Assembly (NCBI GenBank): GCA_050942925.1
Contig: JBMNOF010000004.1
Location: 7,007-71,006, forward strand
Source of the DNA: Spyradocola sp050942925
Lineage (GTDB): Bacteria; Bacillota; Clostridia; Christensenellales; UBA1750
Length of the DNA: 64,000 bases
Reading direction: 5' to 3'
This document shows, piece by piece, positions 16,189 to 24,565 of this stretch. The translations under genes and the position numbers were made by a program. The notes below the pieces were generated by a model. It did not search any database. It was not told the DNA's origin and worked only from the letters and a program-made list of their open reading frames with translations. The first letter of the stretch is position 1, and each line of letters starts with the position of its first letter.

Positions 16189-17709
16189 ATGGCAGGCAAA
16201 TTGCTCAAGGAAAACATCCCCGTGGAACGCCTGGTCGGCCAGGGGAGCGCGCAGGCAACGGCCGAGACCTCGGTCATGCTCTCGGGCGGGGACCGCAATG
16301 TCACCATCGTGAGCTGCCGCGCTCTGCCGTCCATCGGCACGGTAGAGGTGCAGACCGGGGGCGTCGCGGTGCAGGGAACGACGGAATTCTCTGCACTGTA
16401 CCTGACGCAGGCGGGAGAGCTCTTTTCCCGCGATGCACAGGCCAGCTTCAGCGCCGTTTTGCAGGTGGAAGACGCCGCCCCGAAGATGCGTGCAACCGTC
16501 CGCGCGACAGTGTGCAGCGTGGAGGCGGAGGAGCGGGACGGCAGGATGGACTTCTCTGCGGCGCTTCGGCTGGAGGGCTTTGTCGCGCAGCCCGCCGTGG
16601 AGGCCTTGGCGACAAGCGTGGAAGCGCCGGTAGCCATGGCGGAAAAGACCGTGCGCCTGGAAACGCTCAACCAAGTGGCCTATGCCCAGGAGCGCGAGGC
16701 GTTTGCGGAAAACTTTCCCCTTGCGGACCCGTCCTACACGCGCGTGGTCAGCGCGGATGCAAGGGTGCAGGTGGACAATGTGAACCTGCAGGACGGCGAG
16801 GTAGAGGTCACGGGCTCGGTGACGGTGGACAGCCTTCTTTCCGGAGCGGAGGCGGGCGGTCCCGTCGGTTGGCAGAGCGAGACGCTGCCCTTTTCCGAAG
16901 AGATCGAAGGCGACGGGTTCCGGCCGGGCGTGCAGGTGTCGGTTTCCGCACACGTGCGCGGACTCAAGAGCGAGGTGGTCTTTAACCGCGAGGACGAGGT
17001 GCAGGAGGGAAACCTGCGGATTGAATTCGTGCTGGAGCTTGCGGCGGAAGCCAAGGCGGAGGCCGGGGCGGAGGTCCTGGCGGATGCCTATCCCCTGACG
17101 GAGGACCCCTTCCAGGTGATCCAGGAAGACGTGCGCTGCATTCGCTCCGACGAAGCGGTGGAGCAGACGCAGACCCTGCTGCTGGAGGTGGAAATTCCGG
17201 CGTCTGCGCCGGGGCTGGGGGAGATCCTCGGCGCGTTTGCGGCCCCGGTGGCGCTGGACATCGTCGGGGAAGAAAGCGCGCGCGCCGAAGGGCTGATGCG
17301 CGTGAGCCTTTTGTATCGAACCGGGAGCGAAGTGCCGTTGGCCGTCTACACGCGGGAGGCGCCCTTTGCCTTGGAGTTCTCGGAGATCGATGGGCAAGCG
17401 GATGTGAGCGCGGTGGAACTGGGAGAGGTTGCGGCCGAGCGCGTTTCGCAGAACCAGGCGCAGGTCCGCATTCCCTTGACGCTCCGGGCGGAGCGCGTGG
17501 GAACGGCGGACGTCGCGGTCGTGTCCGAGATCTCGGAGGAGGGGGAGCCGGCGGCCCTGCCCGTGGGCGCGGTGCTGTACTACCCCAAGCCGGAGGAGAC
17601 GCTCTGGGAGGTGGCCAGGCGCTACCGGATCGCGGAGGAGGAACTCCGCAAGCGGAACCCCGAGGGGAAATCCCCCGTGTTGGTCTACAGGCGCTTGACC
17701 TCGTTTTAG
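16189..17709 (+). CDS. sipL: Spore morphogenesis protein SipL (DUF3794 + LysM)
   Basis: 506 residues. Three DUF3794 (SPOCS) units occupy about residues 1-450, and a LysM-like C-terminal domain (YPKPEETLWEVARRYRIAEEELRKRN) closes the protein. This is the organisation of clostridial SipL, which anchors SpoIVA to the outer forespore membrane to start coat assembly, the counterpart of Bacillus SpoVID. AAGGAGG at 16176-16182 selects the ATG at 16189 rather than the open frame above it. Strong overall acidity fits the family. Confidence 0.9.
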   Translation: MAGKLLKENIPVERLVGQGSAQATAETSVMLSGGDRNVTIVSCRALPSIGTVEVQTGGVAVQGTTEFSALYLTQAGELFSRDAQASFSAVLQVEDAAPKMRATVRATVCSVEAEERDGRMDFSAALRLEGFVAQPAVEALATSVEAPVAMAEKTVRLETLNQVAYAQEREAFAENFPLADPSYTRVVSADARVQVDNVNLQDGEVEVTGSVTVDSLLSGAEAGGPVGWQSETLPFSEEIEGDGFRPGVQVSVSAHVRGLKSEVVFNREDEVQEGNLRIEFVLELAAEAKAEAGAEVLADAYPLTEDPFQVIQEDVRCIRSDEAVEQTQTLLLEVEIPASAPGLGEILGAFAAPVALDIVGEESARAEGLMRVSLLYRTGSEVPLAVYTREAPFALEFSEIDGQADVSAVELGEVAAERVSQNQAQVRIPLTLRAERVGTADVAVVSEISEEGEPAALPVGAVLYYPKPEETLWEVARRYRIAEEELRKRNPEGKSPVLVYRRLTSF

Positions 17710-17724
17710 AAAATGTGCTATGCT
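17695..17724 (+). promoter_or_regulatory. Promoter of ispE
   Basis: TTGACC (17695-17700), 18-base spacer, TATGCT (17719-17724). It overlaps the end of sipL and places an upstream in-frame ATG (17720) inside the -10 box, which supports the GTG start at 17759. Confidence 0.7.
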
Positions 17725-17758
17725 TTCCCAAGAAGATCAACGCTTGGAGGAAGGCATT

Positions 17759-18625
17759 GTGAAGGAGTATTGCTTGCAGGCGCGCGCCAAGGTCAACCTG
17801 ACGGTGGATGTGCTGCGCCGGCGCGCGGACGGATACCACGACGTGGATTTGCTCATGCAGTCCGTGAGCCTTTGCGATACGATCCGCCTGCGCGAGGCGC
17901 AGAGCCTGGAATTGACCATTGAGGGCGCCCTGCGCGCCGAAAAAGACAACCTGATCTTGCGCGCGGCGCGCTTGCTGGCGGAGGAAGCCGGCATCGCGCC
18001 GCGCGCGGAGCTTGTTTTGGAGAAGCACGTGCCCGTTGCGGCAGGCCTGGGCGGAGGCAGCGGAGATGCGGCGGCGGCGCTGGTGGGCCTGAACGAGCTG
18101 TGGAATCTGCACTATCCCCTTGGCCGCCTGCAGGAGCTGGGCGCGCGCCTGGGCGCGGACGTTCCCTTTTGCATTGCGGGCGGATGCCAGCGCGCGACGG
18201 GGATCGGCACGGACCTTGCGCCCGTGCGCAGCCGCCTGCCGCTGTACCTGGTGATCCTCAAGCCCTGCGAGGGGCTTTTGACCAAGGAGATCTTTGAGGC
18301 CTTGGACATGACGGCGGTCACTGCGCACCCGGATACGGCCGGCGCGGCGCGGGCCATGGAGGCGGGGAGCGTCCGCGACCTCATTGCCTGCATGGGGAAC
18401 GTGTTGGAGACAGTCGCCGTCGTCCGCCGGCCGGCCATCGCCCGCGCGATCGAGGAATTGCTGGCGCGGGGAGCGCTGCATGCGCGCATGTCGGGGAGCG
18501 GGTCTGCGGTGTTTGGGCTGTTCCCCGCATGGGAGCAGGCCGTGGAAACGGCCGTGGAACTCAAGCGCGTCTACCCGGAGTGCTGCGCTGCGCAAAGCGT
18601 GGATGCGGGCGTAAAATTCCTCTGA
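17759..18625 (+). CDS. ispE: 4-diphosphocytidyl-2-C-methyl-D-erythritol kinase
   Basis: 288 residues, GHMP kinase family, fourth step of the MEP pathway to isoprenoid precursors. N-terminal LQARAKVNLTVDV holds the conserved Lys/Asn, DGYHDVDLLMQSV the substrate loop, PVAAGLGGGSGDAAAAL the ATP-binding glycine loop (about 93-109), and MSGSGSAVFGLF the third motif. The GTG start follows TTGGAGGAA. In many Clostridia ispE lies beside sporulation genes, as here between sipL and spoIIR. Confidence 0.95.
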   Translation: MKEYCLQARAKVNLTVDVLRRRADGYHDVDLLMQSVSLCDTIRLREAQSLELTIEGALRAEKDNLILRAARLLAEEAGIAPRAELVLEKHVPVAAGLGGGSGDAAAALVGLNELWNLHYPLGRLQELGARLGADVPFCIAGGCQRATGIGTDLAPVRSRLPLYLVILKPCEGLLTKEIFEALDMTAVTAHPDTAGAARAMEAGSVRDLIACMGNVLETVAVVRRPAIARAIEELLARGALHARMSGSGSAVFGLFPAWEQAVETAVELKRVYPECCAAQSVDAGVKFL

Positions 18626-18642
18626 TGCGCGGCAAGACAACT

Positions 18643-18672
18643 GTATAAAACCGGAAAAACAAGCCAATGCTA
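18643..18672 (+). promoter_or_regulatory. Possible forespore-type (sigma-F/sigma-G) promoter of spoIIR
   Basis: GTATA (18643-18647), 18-base gap, AATGCTA (18666-18672). This fits the forespore -35 GNATR and -10 CATNNTA with one mismatch. spoIIR is a sigma-F gene in Bacillus. The predicted leader before the RBS would be very short. Confidence 0.4.
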
Positions 18673-18696
18673 CACGGTGAAAGGGGTGAGGAAACC

Positions 18697-19362
18697 GTGA
18701 AGCATTGGCTTTTTGCGTGTATGGTCTTTGGCCTTCTCTGCGCGGTCGTGTATGCGGTGGGGTGGGAACACCCGACGGATCTGCAGGCCGCCGTGCGCAG
18801 CGGGGACCTCGTGCGCATCCACATCCTCGCGCATGACGACACACAGGAGCAGCAGGAGATCAAACTGCATGTCCGCGATGCGATCCTGGCGGCCTTTACG
18901 CCGCTTCTGCAGGGAGCGTCCTCCGGGCAGGAGGCGGCGCAGATCGTGCAGGAGCATCTGGACCTCGCCCAACAGACCGCGGAAGGCGCGGCGGAAGAGA
19001 TGGGGTTTGCGCAGGAGGTGCGCGTGGAGTTCGGCGTGTTCCCCTTCCCGGAGCGGACATACGGCACCCAGGTTGTGCCGGCCGGGGAGTATCAGGCCCT
19101 GCGCATTCTGCTTGGCGAGGCAAAGGGGCGCAACTGGTGGTGCGTGATGTATCCGCCGCTGTGCTTTTCCGGAGAGGACTACGAAGGGGAAGTTCGGTTT
19201 GAATCCAGCCTGGCAAAATGGCTGCGAGGAATCAGAGAGGAGATTGCGAATGCGTTTGAGACAACTGCGGAAGATGGCGATGCTTCTGGCGCTTCTGCTT
19301 CTGCTGACGGCCGTGGTTCCGGCAGCGGCGGCGACGACGCTCTATTGGGGAAGCAGCGGTGA
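18697..19362 (+). CDS. spoIIR: Stage II sporulation protein R
   Basis: 221 residues. An N-terminal hydrophobic signal/anchor (LFACMVFGLLCAVVYAVG) is followed by the family core LVRIHILAHDDTQEQQEIKLHVRDAIL and a WWCVMYPPLCF block. SpoIIR is made in the forespore, exported, and triggers SpoIIGA to activate sigma-E in the mother cell. The GTG at 18697 follows AAGGGGTGAGG; an ATG at 18667 overlaps a likely promoter. The last 33 or so residues (Gly/Ser/Ala/Asp-rich, GSGSGGDDALLGKQR) are read from inside sleB and look unlike the family. Confidence 0.9.
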   Translation: MKHWLFACMVFGLLCAVVYAVGWEHPTDLQAAVRSGDLVRIHILAHDDTQEQQEIKLHVRDAILAAFTPLLQGASSGQEAAQIVQEHLDLAQQTAEGAAEEMGFAQEVRVEFGVFPFPERTYGTQVVPAGEYQALRILLGEAKGRNWWCVMYPPLCFSGEDYEGEVRFESSLAKWLRGIREEIANAFETTAEDGDASGASASADGRGSGSGGDDALLGKQR

Positions 19363-19918
19363 ACTGGTGCGGCAGGTGCAGCTTAAGCTGCAAAAGTGGG
19401 GATACCTAAAGGGCGCGGCGGACGGCGTGTTTGGCCAGGATACCTATGAGGCTGTGGTCCACTTTCAGAAGAAGAACGGCCTGACGGCGGACGGCGTCGT
19501 CGGAGAGTCGACGTTTGCGGCGCTGGGGATCAACACTTCCTCGAGCGGAAGCACCAGCACGGGCCGCAGCAAGAACTTGGACCTCTTGGCGCGGTTGGTC
19601 TATGCAGAAGCACGCGGAGAGCCCTATCTTGGGCAGGTAGCCGTGGCGGCCGTCGTGCTCAACCGCGTGGAACACGCCTCCTTCCCCAACACGATCTCCG
19701 GCGTCATCTACCAATCGGGCGCCTTTGACGTGGTGGCGGATGGGCAGATCAACATGGAACCGGATGCGCAGGCCGTGCGCGCGGCCCAAGACGCCATGAA
19801 TGGCTGGGACCCCACCGGGGGGTGCATCTACTATTACAACCCTGCGCGCACCACGTCCTCGTGGATCTACTCGCGCACGGTGATGACCGTCATCGGCAAG
19901 CACTACTTTGCCATCTGA
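19250..19918 (+). CDS. sleB: Spore cortex-lytic enzyme SleB
   Basis: 222 residues. A signal peptide (about 1-28, MAMLLALLLLLTAVVPAAAA) precedes a peptidoglycan-binding domain (about 35-95, GSSGELVRQVQLKLQKWGYLKG) and a hydrolase_2 lytic transglycosylase domain (about 110-222, LLARLVYAEARGEPYLGQVAVAAVVLNR). The Glu in YAEARGE is the expected catalytic acid. SleB degrades cortex during germination and depends on YpeB, encoded 18 bases downstream. The start ATG follows GAGAGGAG and overlaps spoIIR by 113 bases. Confidence 0.95.
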   Translation: MRLRQLRKMAMLLALLLLLTAVVPAAAATTLYWGSSGELVRQVQLKLQKWGYLKGAADGVFGQDTYEAVVHFQKKNGLTADGVVGESTFAALGINTSSSGSTSTGRSKNLDLLARLVYAEARGEPYLGQVAVAAVVLNRVEHASFPNTISGVIYQSGAFDVVADGQINMEPDAQAVRAAQDAMNGWDPTGGCIYYYNPARTTSSWIYSRTVMTVIGKHYFAI

Positions 19919-19936
19919 CGCGCGAGGAGGATGCAA

Positions 19937-21247
19937 ATGGACAAGAGATGGAAGAACGCGGTCATCGCAGTGTTGACCGTGGTTTTAACCGGAGCGGTCA
20001 TCTGGGGAATCGTGGAAAACGTCCGCCAGCGCCGGTACCGGACGCAGCTGCAGGCCATGTATGAGCGGTCCTTCTTCCAGCTGGTGGGGGAGATGGACGA
20101 TCTGGAGGTAAAACTGGGGAAGCTCATGGTCTCGGACGGGGCGAAACAGGATGTGATCCTGCTGTCGGAGGTCTACCGGCAAGCCGATGGTGCGGGGCGG
20201 GAGCTGGCCTCCCTGCCCGGTTCTCATGAGAGCATGGAGGAAGTGCTTGCCTTTGTCAACCGGCTTTCCGAGTTTTCCGGTGCGCTCGCGCAGAAGGTGG
20301 CAAAGGGGGAGAGCATCTCCAAGGAGGAAGAGGAACAGCTGGAATCGCTCCTGGAGCGCTGCCGCGCCCTGAACTACGCGGTGCAGGGCTTGAGCGCCCA
20401 AGACGTGGCCAGCGTTGCGCTCTCCAGCCAGCCGGCCGTGCCGGACGAGGAGAGCGACCCCTATGCGGAGTTCGCCAAGCCCTCCACGCCCGTGCCCTCG
20501 CTGATCTATGACGGCGCCTTCTCGCAGGCAGCTCGGACGGCGCCCAAGGCGCTGGGAACGGAACCCGTGGACGAAAATGCGGCGATGGAAATTGCAAAGG
20601 CGTATGTGGGCTTGGAGCGCGTGCAATCCGTTTCCGTAGAGCAGGGCGTGGAGGGAGAGATCCCCTGCTATGGCGTGGCGGTGGACACGACGGACGCCGG
20701 CGTGCTCCACCTGCAGGTGACAAAGACCGGCGGACACGTGCTGATGATGGTGCCGGAATTCTCCCCGGGGGAGACAAACCACAGCGTGGAGGCATGCCAG
20801 GAGAATGCGCTCGCCTTCCTGCAGAGCCGGCAGTACGGCGAGGTGGAGCCCGCCTATTACCAGGTGAACTTCGGCATGGTGACGTTCAATTTCGTGCCCA
20901 TGCAGGACGGCGTCCGGCTGTATCCGGATCTGATCAAAGTGCAGGTCTCCTTGGAGACGGGACTCGTTGTAGGGGTGGAGGCCAACAACTACCTGCGCAA
21001 CCATGTGCAGAGGAGCTTTGACGGGGAGAGAATGGACCAGGAAGAAATCGTGGCCCTGGCGCCGTCGCTCGACGTTTCCTCCGTCCGGCTGGCCCTGATC
21101 CCCCGATTTGGGCAGGAAATTCTCTGCTATGAGCTGCGCGGTACGGCCGAAGAGCAGGAGTACCTCGTCTACCTAAACGCCCAGAATGGGTCTGCCGAAG
21201 AGATTCTGCAGGTGGTCATCGAGGAGGAAGGGGAAGCCGTAGTTTAG
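19937..21247 (+). CDS. ypeB: Germination protein YpeB
   Basis: 436 residues: an N-terminal anchor (about 7-30), a helical region (about 35-150), then repeated PepSY-like units in the C-terminal half (AMEIAKAYVGLERVQSV, ENALAFLQSRQYGEVE). YpeB keeps SleB stable and inactive in the dormant spore; the sleB-ypeB pair is conserved in spore formers. The ATG at 19937 is preferred over 19931, which abuts the GAGGAGG ribosome binding site. Confidence 0.94.
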   Translation: MDKRWKNAVIAVLTVVLTGAVIWGIVENVRQRRYRTQLQAMYERSFFQLVGEMDDLEVKLGKLMVSDGAKQDVILLSEVYRQADGAGRELASLPGSHESMEEVLAFVNRLSEFSGALAQKVAKGESISKEEEEQLESLLERCRALNYAVQGLSAQDVASVALSSQPAVPDEESDPYAEFAKPSTPVPSLIYDGAFSQAARTAPKALGTEPVDENAAMEIAKAYVGLERVQSVSVEQGVEGEIPCYGVAVDTTDAGVLHLQVTKTGGHVLMMVPEFSPGETNHSVEACQENALAFLQSRQYGEVEPAYYQVNFGMVTFNFVPMQDGVRLYPDLIKVQVSLETGLVVGVEANNYLRNHVQRSFDGERMDQEEIVALAPSLDVSSVRLALIPRFGQEILCYELRGTAEEQEYLVYLNAQNGSAEEILQVVIEEEGEAVV

Positions 21248-21340
21248 TGCGGCGAATCGAATAGACCGCGTTGTTTTTGCAGAGTTTGTGAACAATTGCG
21301 TTCCAAATGATGGAATTGTGTAAAGAGTTTGGGAAAGGTG

Positions 21341-21369
21341 TTGCATTCTTCCCTGCAATAGAGTACGCT
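21341..21369 (+). promoter_or_regulatory. Promoter of the DUF1934 operon
   Basis: TTGCAT (21341-21346), 17-base spacer, TACGCT (21364-21369), 35 bases before the ATG at 21404. Confidence 0.5.
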
Positions 21370-21403
21370 ACTCGTAGCGTTTGATGCTGAATGGGAGGAA
21401 ATC

Positions 21404-21829
21404 ATGGACGATCAGAAGGTCATCTTGCAGATGACATCTACGCAAGTGCAGGAGGATGGCCAGGAAGCCGTGATGGAACTGACCACAGCCGCTACGCTGC
21501 GCAAGACAAAGGATGCCGCCGTTCTCAAATACGAGGAGACGGGAGACTCCGGGATTGCGGGCCAGGCTTCTATTGAGATGAAGGGCGACACCGTCATGCT
21601 CTCCCGCGAGGGCGAAGCCTGCATGCACCTGATCCTCAAGCAGGGCTGCAAGTACGTCAGCACCTATTCCACGCCGTTTGGGCGGCTGGACATGGAGGCC
21701 CTGCCCACGCGCGTGATGTACGCCATGACCGAAGCGGAAGGGCGGATCGAGCTGGAGTACCACATGCACGTGCAAAACCAGTACGTCGGTCTGAACCGCG
21801 TCAGCGTGCATTTTCACCACACCGCGTGA
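21404..21829 (+). CDS. DUF1934 family beta-barrel protein (YwiB-like)
   Basis: 141 residues, all-beta pattern, with GQASIEMKGDTVMLSREGE and LEYHMHVQNQYVGLNRVSV segments typical of DUF1934, a calycin-like small barrel common in Firmicutes. It is usually found next to argS, which is not present here. Function unknown. GGGAGG precedes the ATG, and the stop overlaps the next gene start as GTGA. Confidence 0.85.
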   Translation: MDDQKVILQMTSTQVQEDGQEAVMELTTAATLRKTKDAAVLKYEETGDSGIAGQASIEMKGDTVMLSREGEACMHLILKQGCKYVSTYSTPFGRLDMEALPTRVMYAMTEAEGRIELEYHMHVQNQYVGLNRVSVHFHHTA

Positions 21830-22341
21830 GAGAGGAACTTGCCGCGCTCTGCCGCCGTCTACAAGAGGAGACAGGCGCGCGCCCCTTTGTGCTGCCGCCG
21901 CCCTTTTCCCGCGGACACTTCCGCCTTTACGGCGCAAAGCCCGTGCAGGATGCGGACTTTCTGGCCAGGGTGGAAGGGGCGAACACGTTTGTAACGATCT
22001 CGGACGCCGCGCAGACGCGCATCCTCCTGGAGATGGAGGAACGGACGCCGCGCGTGGACGTTCTGCCGGAGCGATCGCCGATGGACACGCTCCTCTATCA
22101 AATCCTCGCCCACGGCTTTTCGCTGGGGGGAGAAGACGCGCCCAGACTCTGCCGCCTGTGCCTGGAGCTGGACGATGACCCTCGGCGCGCCGGACGCGCG
22201 ATCGAGCGCCTCATGGCCGTCATGGGCGCGATGTACGCGGAGTGCCTGCGCGAGGGAAGAAAGTTCTCGATGCTGCCTGCTGCGGCCAGGCAGGTCGTTT
22301 GGTATAGACAGATCCACTCGACGAAAAAGGGAGGAAATTGA
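21826..22341 (+). CDS. Hypothetical protein
   Basis: 171 residues from a GTG that overlaps the previous stop. The N-terminal half is mixed alpha/beta (ARPFVLPPPFSRGHFRLYGAK), and the C-terminal half is helical with a CRLCLELDD segment. No membrane segment, no signal peptide and no recognised motif. Tight coupling with the YwiB-like gene before it and the hydrolase gene after it (3 bases) suggests a three-gene operon. I do not recognise the family. Confidence 0.7.
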   Translation: MREELAALCRRLQEETGARPFVLPPPFSRGHFRLYGAKPVQDADFLARVEGANTFVTISDAAQTRILLEMEERTPRVDVLPERSPMDTLLYQILAHGFSLGGEDAPRLCRLCLELDDDPRRAGRAIERLMAVMGAMYAECLREGRKFSMLPAAARQVVWYRQIHSTKKGGN

Positions 22342-22343
22342 CA

Positions 22344-22976
22344 GTGAAGATACAGTGGCTTGGACATTCCAGCTTTCGCATTCTCGGCAGCAAGGCCATC
22401 GTGACCGATCCCTATGGGGACGTCGGTCTGGACTTCCCGGATGTGCGCGCGGACATCGTGACCGTCTCGCACAGCCACTACGATCACAGCGCAGTCGGAG
22501 CCGTCAAGGGGGAGCCCGCCATCGTGGACGACGCTGGGGAGCACAAGATCGCCGACGTGTCCATCACGGGCTACAACACGGCGCACGACGATGAGCAGGG
22601 CGCAAAGCGCGGCCGCAACATCGTCTTTGTCATCCAGATGGATGGCACGCGCGTGGCGCACTTGGGCGACCTGGGCTGCATCCCGGACCACAATGTCCTA
22701 GGCGCGCTGCAGAAGGTGGACGTTCTTCTTCTGCCCGTCGGAGGCAACTATACCATCGACGGCGAGCAGGCCGCGGAGCTGGTCAAGCTCCTTCAGCCCC
22801 GCATCACCATCCCCATGCACTACAAGACGCCCGGCCTGACGGTGGATGTCGGGGGCGTGGAAACGTTCCTGTCCAACGTGGACGGGGAAGTGGAGCGCGT
22901 TTCCGGCTCCGAGCTGGAGATCACGCCCATGATGCCGAAGGTCGTGCTCTTTGAAAAGCCCATGGGGCAGAGATAG
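22344..22976 (+). CDS. Metallo-beta-lactamase fold metal-dependent hydrolase (UPF0173/YtkL-like)
   Basis: 210 residues. Motif SHSHYDH (His43, His45, Asp47, His48), later VAHLGDLG and IPMHYKTPG supply the metal ligands. This is the COG2220 branch; the physiological substrate is unknown. The GTG at 22344 is chosen because GGGAGG lies nine bases upstream, whereas a TTG at 22338 would be too close. It ends at a strong terminator. Confidence 0.88.
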   Translation: MKIQWLGHSSFRILGSKAIVTDPYGDVGLDFPDVRADIVTVSHSHYDHSAVGAVKGEPAIVDDAGEHKIADVSITGYNTAHDDEQGAKRGRNIVFVIQMDGTRVAHLGDLGCIPDHNVLGALQKVDVLLLPVGGNYTIDGEQAAELVKLLQPRITIPMHYKTPGLTVDVGGVETFLSNVDGEVERVSGSELEITPMMPKVVLFEKPMGQR

Positions 22977-22996
22977 GGAATCCTCGTTTCGACAAA

Positions 22997-23023
22997 AAGG
23001 ATGGCGAAAGCCATCCTTTTTTT
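22997..23023 (+). terminator. Terminator after the MBL-fold hydrolase gene
   Basis: AAGGATGGC-GAAA-GCCATCCTT stem-loop followed by a T run. Confidence 0.92.
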
Positions 23024-23050
23024 GCTGCAAGAAATCGAAAAAGCGAGTCG

Positions 23051-23079
23051 TTGACAGAAGGAGAAGGAGCGTTTACAAT
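23051..23079 (+). promoter_or_regulatory. Sigma-A promoter of the glycerol-3-phosphate dehydrogenase-like operon
   Basis: TTGACA (23051-23056), 17-base spacer, TACAAT (23074-23079), 40 bases before the ATG. Confidence 0.85.
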
Positions 23080-23119
23080 GATACGGGAAGAAAAAGCGTT
23101 TTTGGGGGAGGACTGAACA

Positions 23120-24565
23120 ATGTATGATGTGGTCGTCATCGGCGCGGGCGTAATCGGCTGCGCCATTGCGCGGCAACTATCCCGATACAAGGTGCGCGTG
23201 GCGGTGCTCGAAGCGGGGGCGGATGTCGCCACGGGTGCTTCGCGCGCCAATTCCGCCATCGTGCACGCCGGGTATGACTGCGAACCGGGCAGCACCATGG
23301 CGCGCGTCAACGTCGCGGGGAACGCGCTGTATGACGAATGGTGCGAGCAGCTGCACGTGCCGCTCAAGCGCGTGGGCTCGCTGGTGCTGGCGTTTTCCGA
23401 GGAGGACATGGCGCAGGTGCATCGCCTCTACGACAACGGCGTGCAGAACGGCGTGCCGGGTCTTGCGATCTTGGACCGGGCGCAGGCCATGGAGAAGCAG
23501 CCCGGCATATCCGAGGAGGTCGTGGGCGCGCTCTGGGCCCCGACCGGCGCCATCACCTGTCCCTACGAAATGACCATTGCCTGCGCAGAAAATGCGCACG
23601 ACAACGGCGTGGAATTCTACTTTGACTTCCACGCGGAAAAGATCACCACGCTGCGCGACGCCGTGGAGATCGAGAACGACAAGAATGTGCTCTTCCGCTC
23701 CCGCTATGTCGTCAACGCGGCGGGGCTGCATGCGGACGAGATCTCCCGCCTGATGGGGGACGACAGCTTTACCATCACCGGCCGCAAGGGCGAGTACATG
23801 CTCCTGGACCGCGCGGCCTCGGGATTCGTGCAGAGAGTGATCTTCCAGGCGCCCAGCCGTTTGGGCAAGGGCGTGCTCGTCTCGCCCACGGTGGATGGAA
23901 ACGCCTTTGTCGGGCCGACGGCGGTGGACAACTCCGGCAAGGAGGATACCTCCGTCACCCGGGAAGGCCTGGAGTTCCTCAAGGCCACGGGCCGGCGCTC
24001 CATGCCCGGCGTCCCGGTCAACCGCCCCATTACTGCCTTTGCGGGGATTCGGGCCATTCCTTCGACGGGCGACTTCATCCTGGGCGTCTCTGCCGCGAAT
24101 CCGCGCCTGATTCAGGCGGCGGGCATTTGCTCGCCGGGCCTGAGCAGCGCGCCGGCCATCGCCCAGGAGACAGTGGAGGCGCTGCGCCATGCCGGGCTGT
24201 TCCTGCCCGAGCGCGCGGACTTCCATCCCATTCGGGAGCATGCGAAGCCCTTCCGCAACATGACGGAGGAAGAGCGGGAGCAGGCCATCGCCAAGGATGC
24301 GCGCTATGGCCGCATCATCTGCCGCTGCGAGACGGTGACGGAGGCGGAGATCGCCCACGCCATCGAGCGAACGCTGGGCAAGCCCACGGTGGATGGCGTC
24401 AAGCGCCGGACCCGGGCGGGCATGGGACGGTGCCAGGGCGGCTTCTGCGCGCCGCGCGTGATGGAGCTAATCGAAAAATATGGCGGAGTTCCCATGGAGA
24501 AGATCACCAAGAACGGCGGCGCTTCCCGCATGATCGTCGGGCGCACCCGGCAGGAGGAAAAATAA
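23120..24565 (+). CDS. FAD-dependent glycerol-3-phosphate dehydrogenase-like protein with BFD [2Fe-2S] domain
   Basis: 481 residues. N-terminal dinucleotide-binding VVVIGAGVIGCAIARQLS and a DAO-type oxidoreductase core run to about residue 370. A C-terminal BFD-type domain has four cysteines (401, 403, 438, 443) in CRC and GRCQGGFC to hold a [2Fe-2S] cluster. The architecture matches the GlpA-like large subunit of the clostridial three-gene set (this, the flavoprotein, and DUF1667). Oxidation of glycerol-3-phosphate is the likely reaction, by family and by glpK in the same window; related HcnC/amino-acid oxidases share the fold. Confidence 0.85.
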   Translation: MYDVVVIGAGVIGCAIARQLSRYKVRVAVLEAGADVATGASRANSAIVHAGYDCEPGSTMARVNVAGNALYDEWCEQLHVPLKRVGSLVLAFSEEDMAQVHRLYDNGVQNGVPGLAILDRAQAMEKQPGISEEVVGALWAPTGAITCPYEMTIACAENAHDNGVEFYFDFHAEKITTLRDAVEIENDKNVLFRSRYVVNAAGLHADEISRLMGDDSFTITGRKGEYMLLDRAASGFVQRVIFQAPSRLGKGVLVSPTVDGNAFVGPTAVDNSGKEDTSVTREGLEFLKATGRRSMPGVPVNRPITAFAGIRAIPSTGDFILGVSAANPRLIQAAGICSPGLSSAPAIAQETVEALRHAGLFLPERADFHPIREHAKPFRNMTEEEREQAIAKDARYGRIICRCETVTEAEIAHAIERTLGKPTVDGVKRRTRAGMGRCQGGFCAPRVMELIEKYGGVPMEKITKNGGASRMIVGRTRQEEK

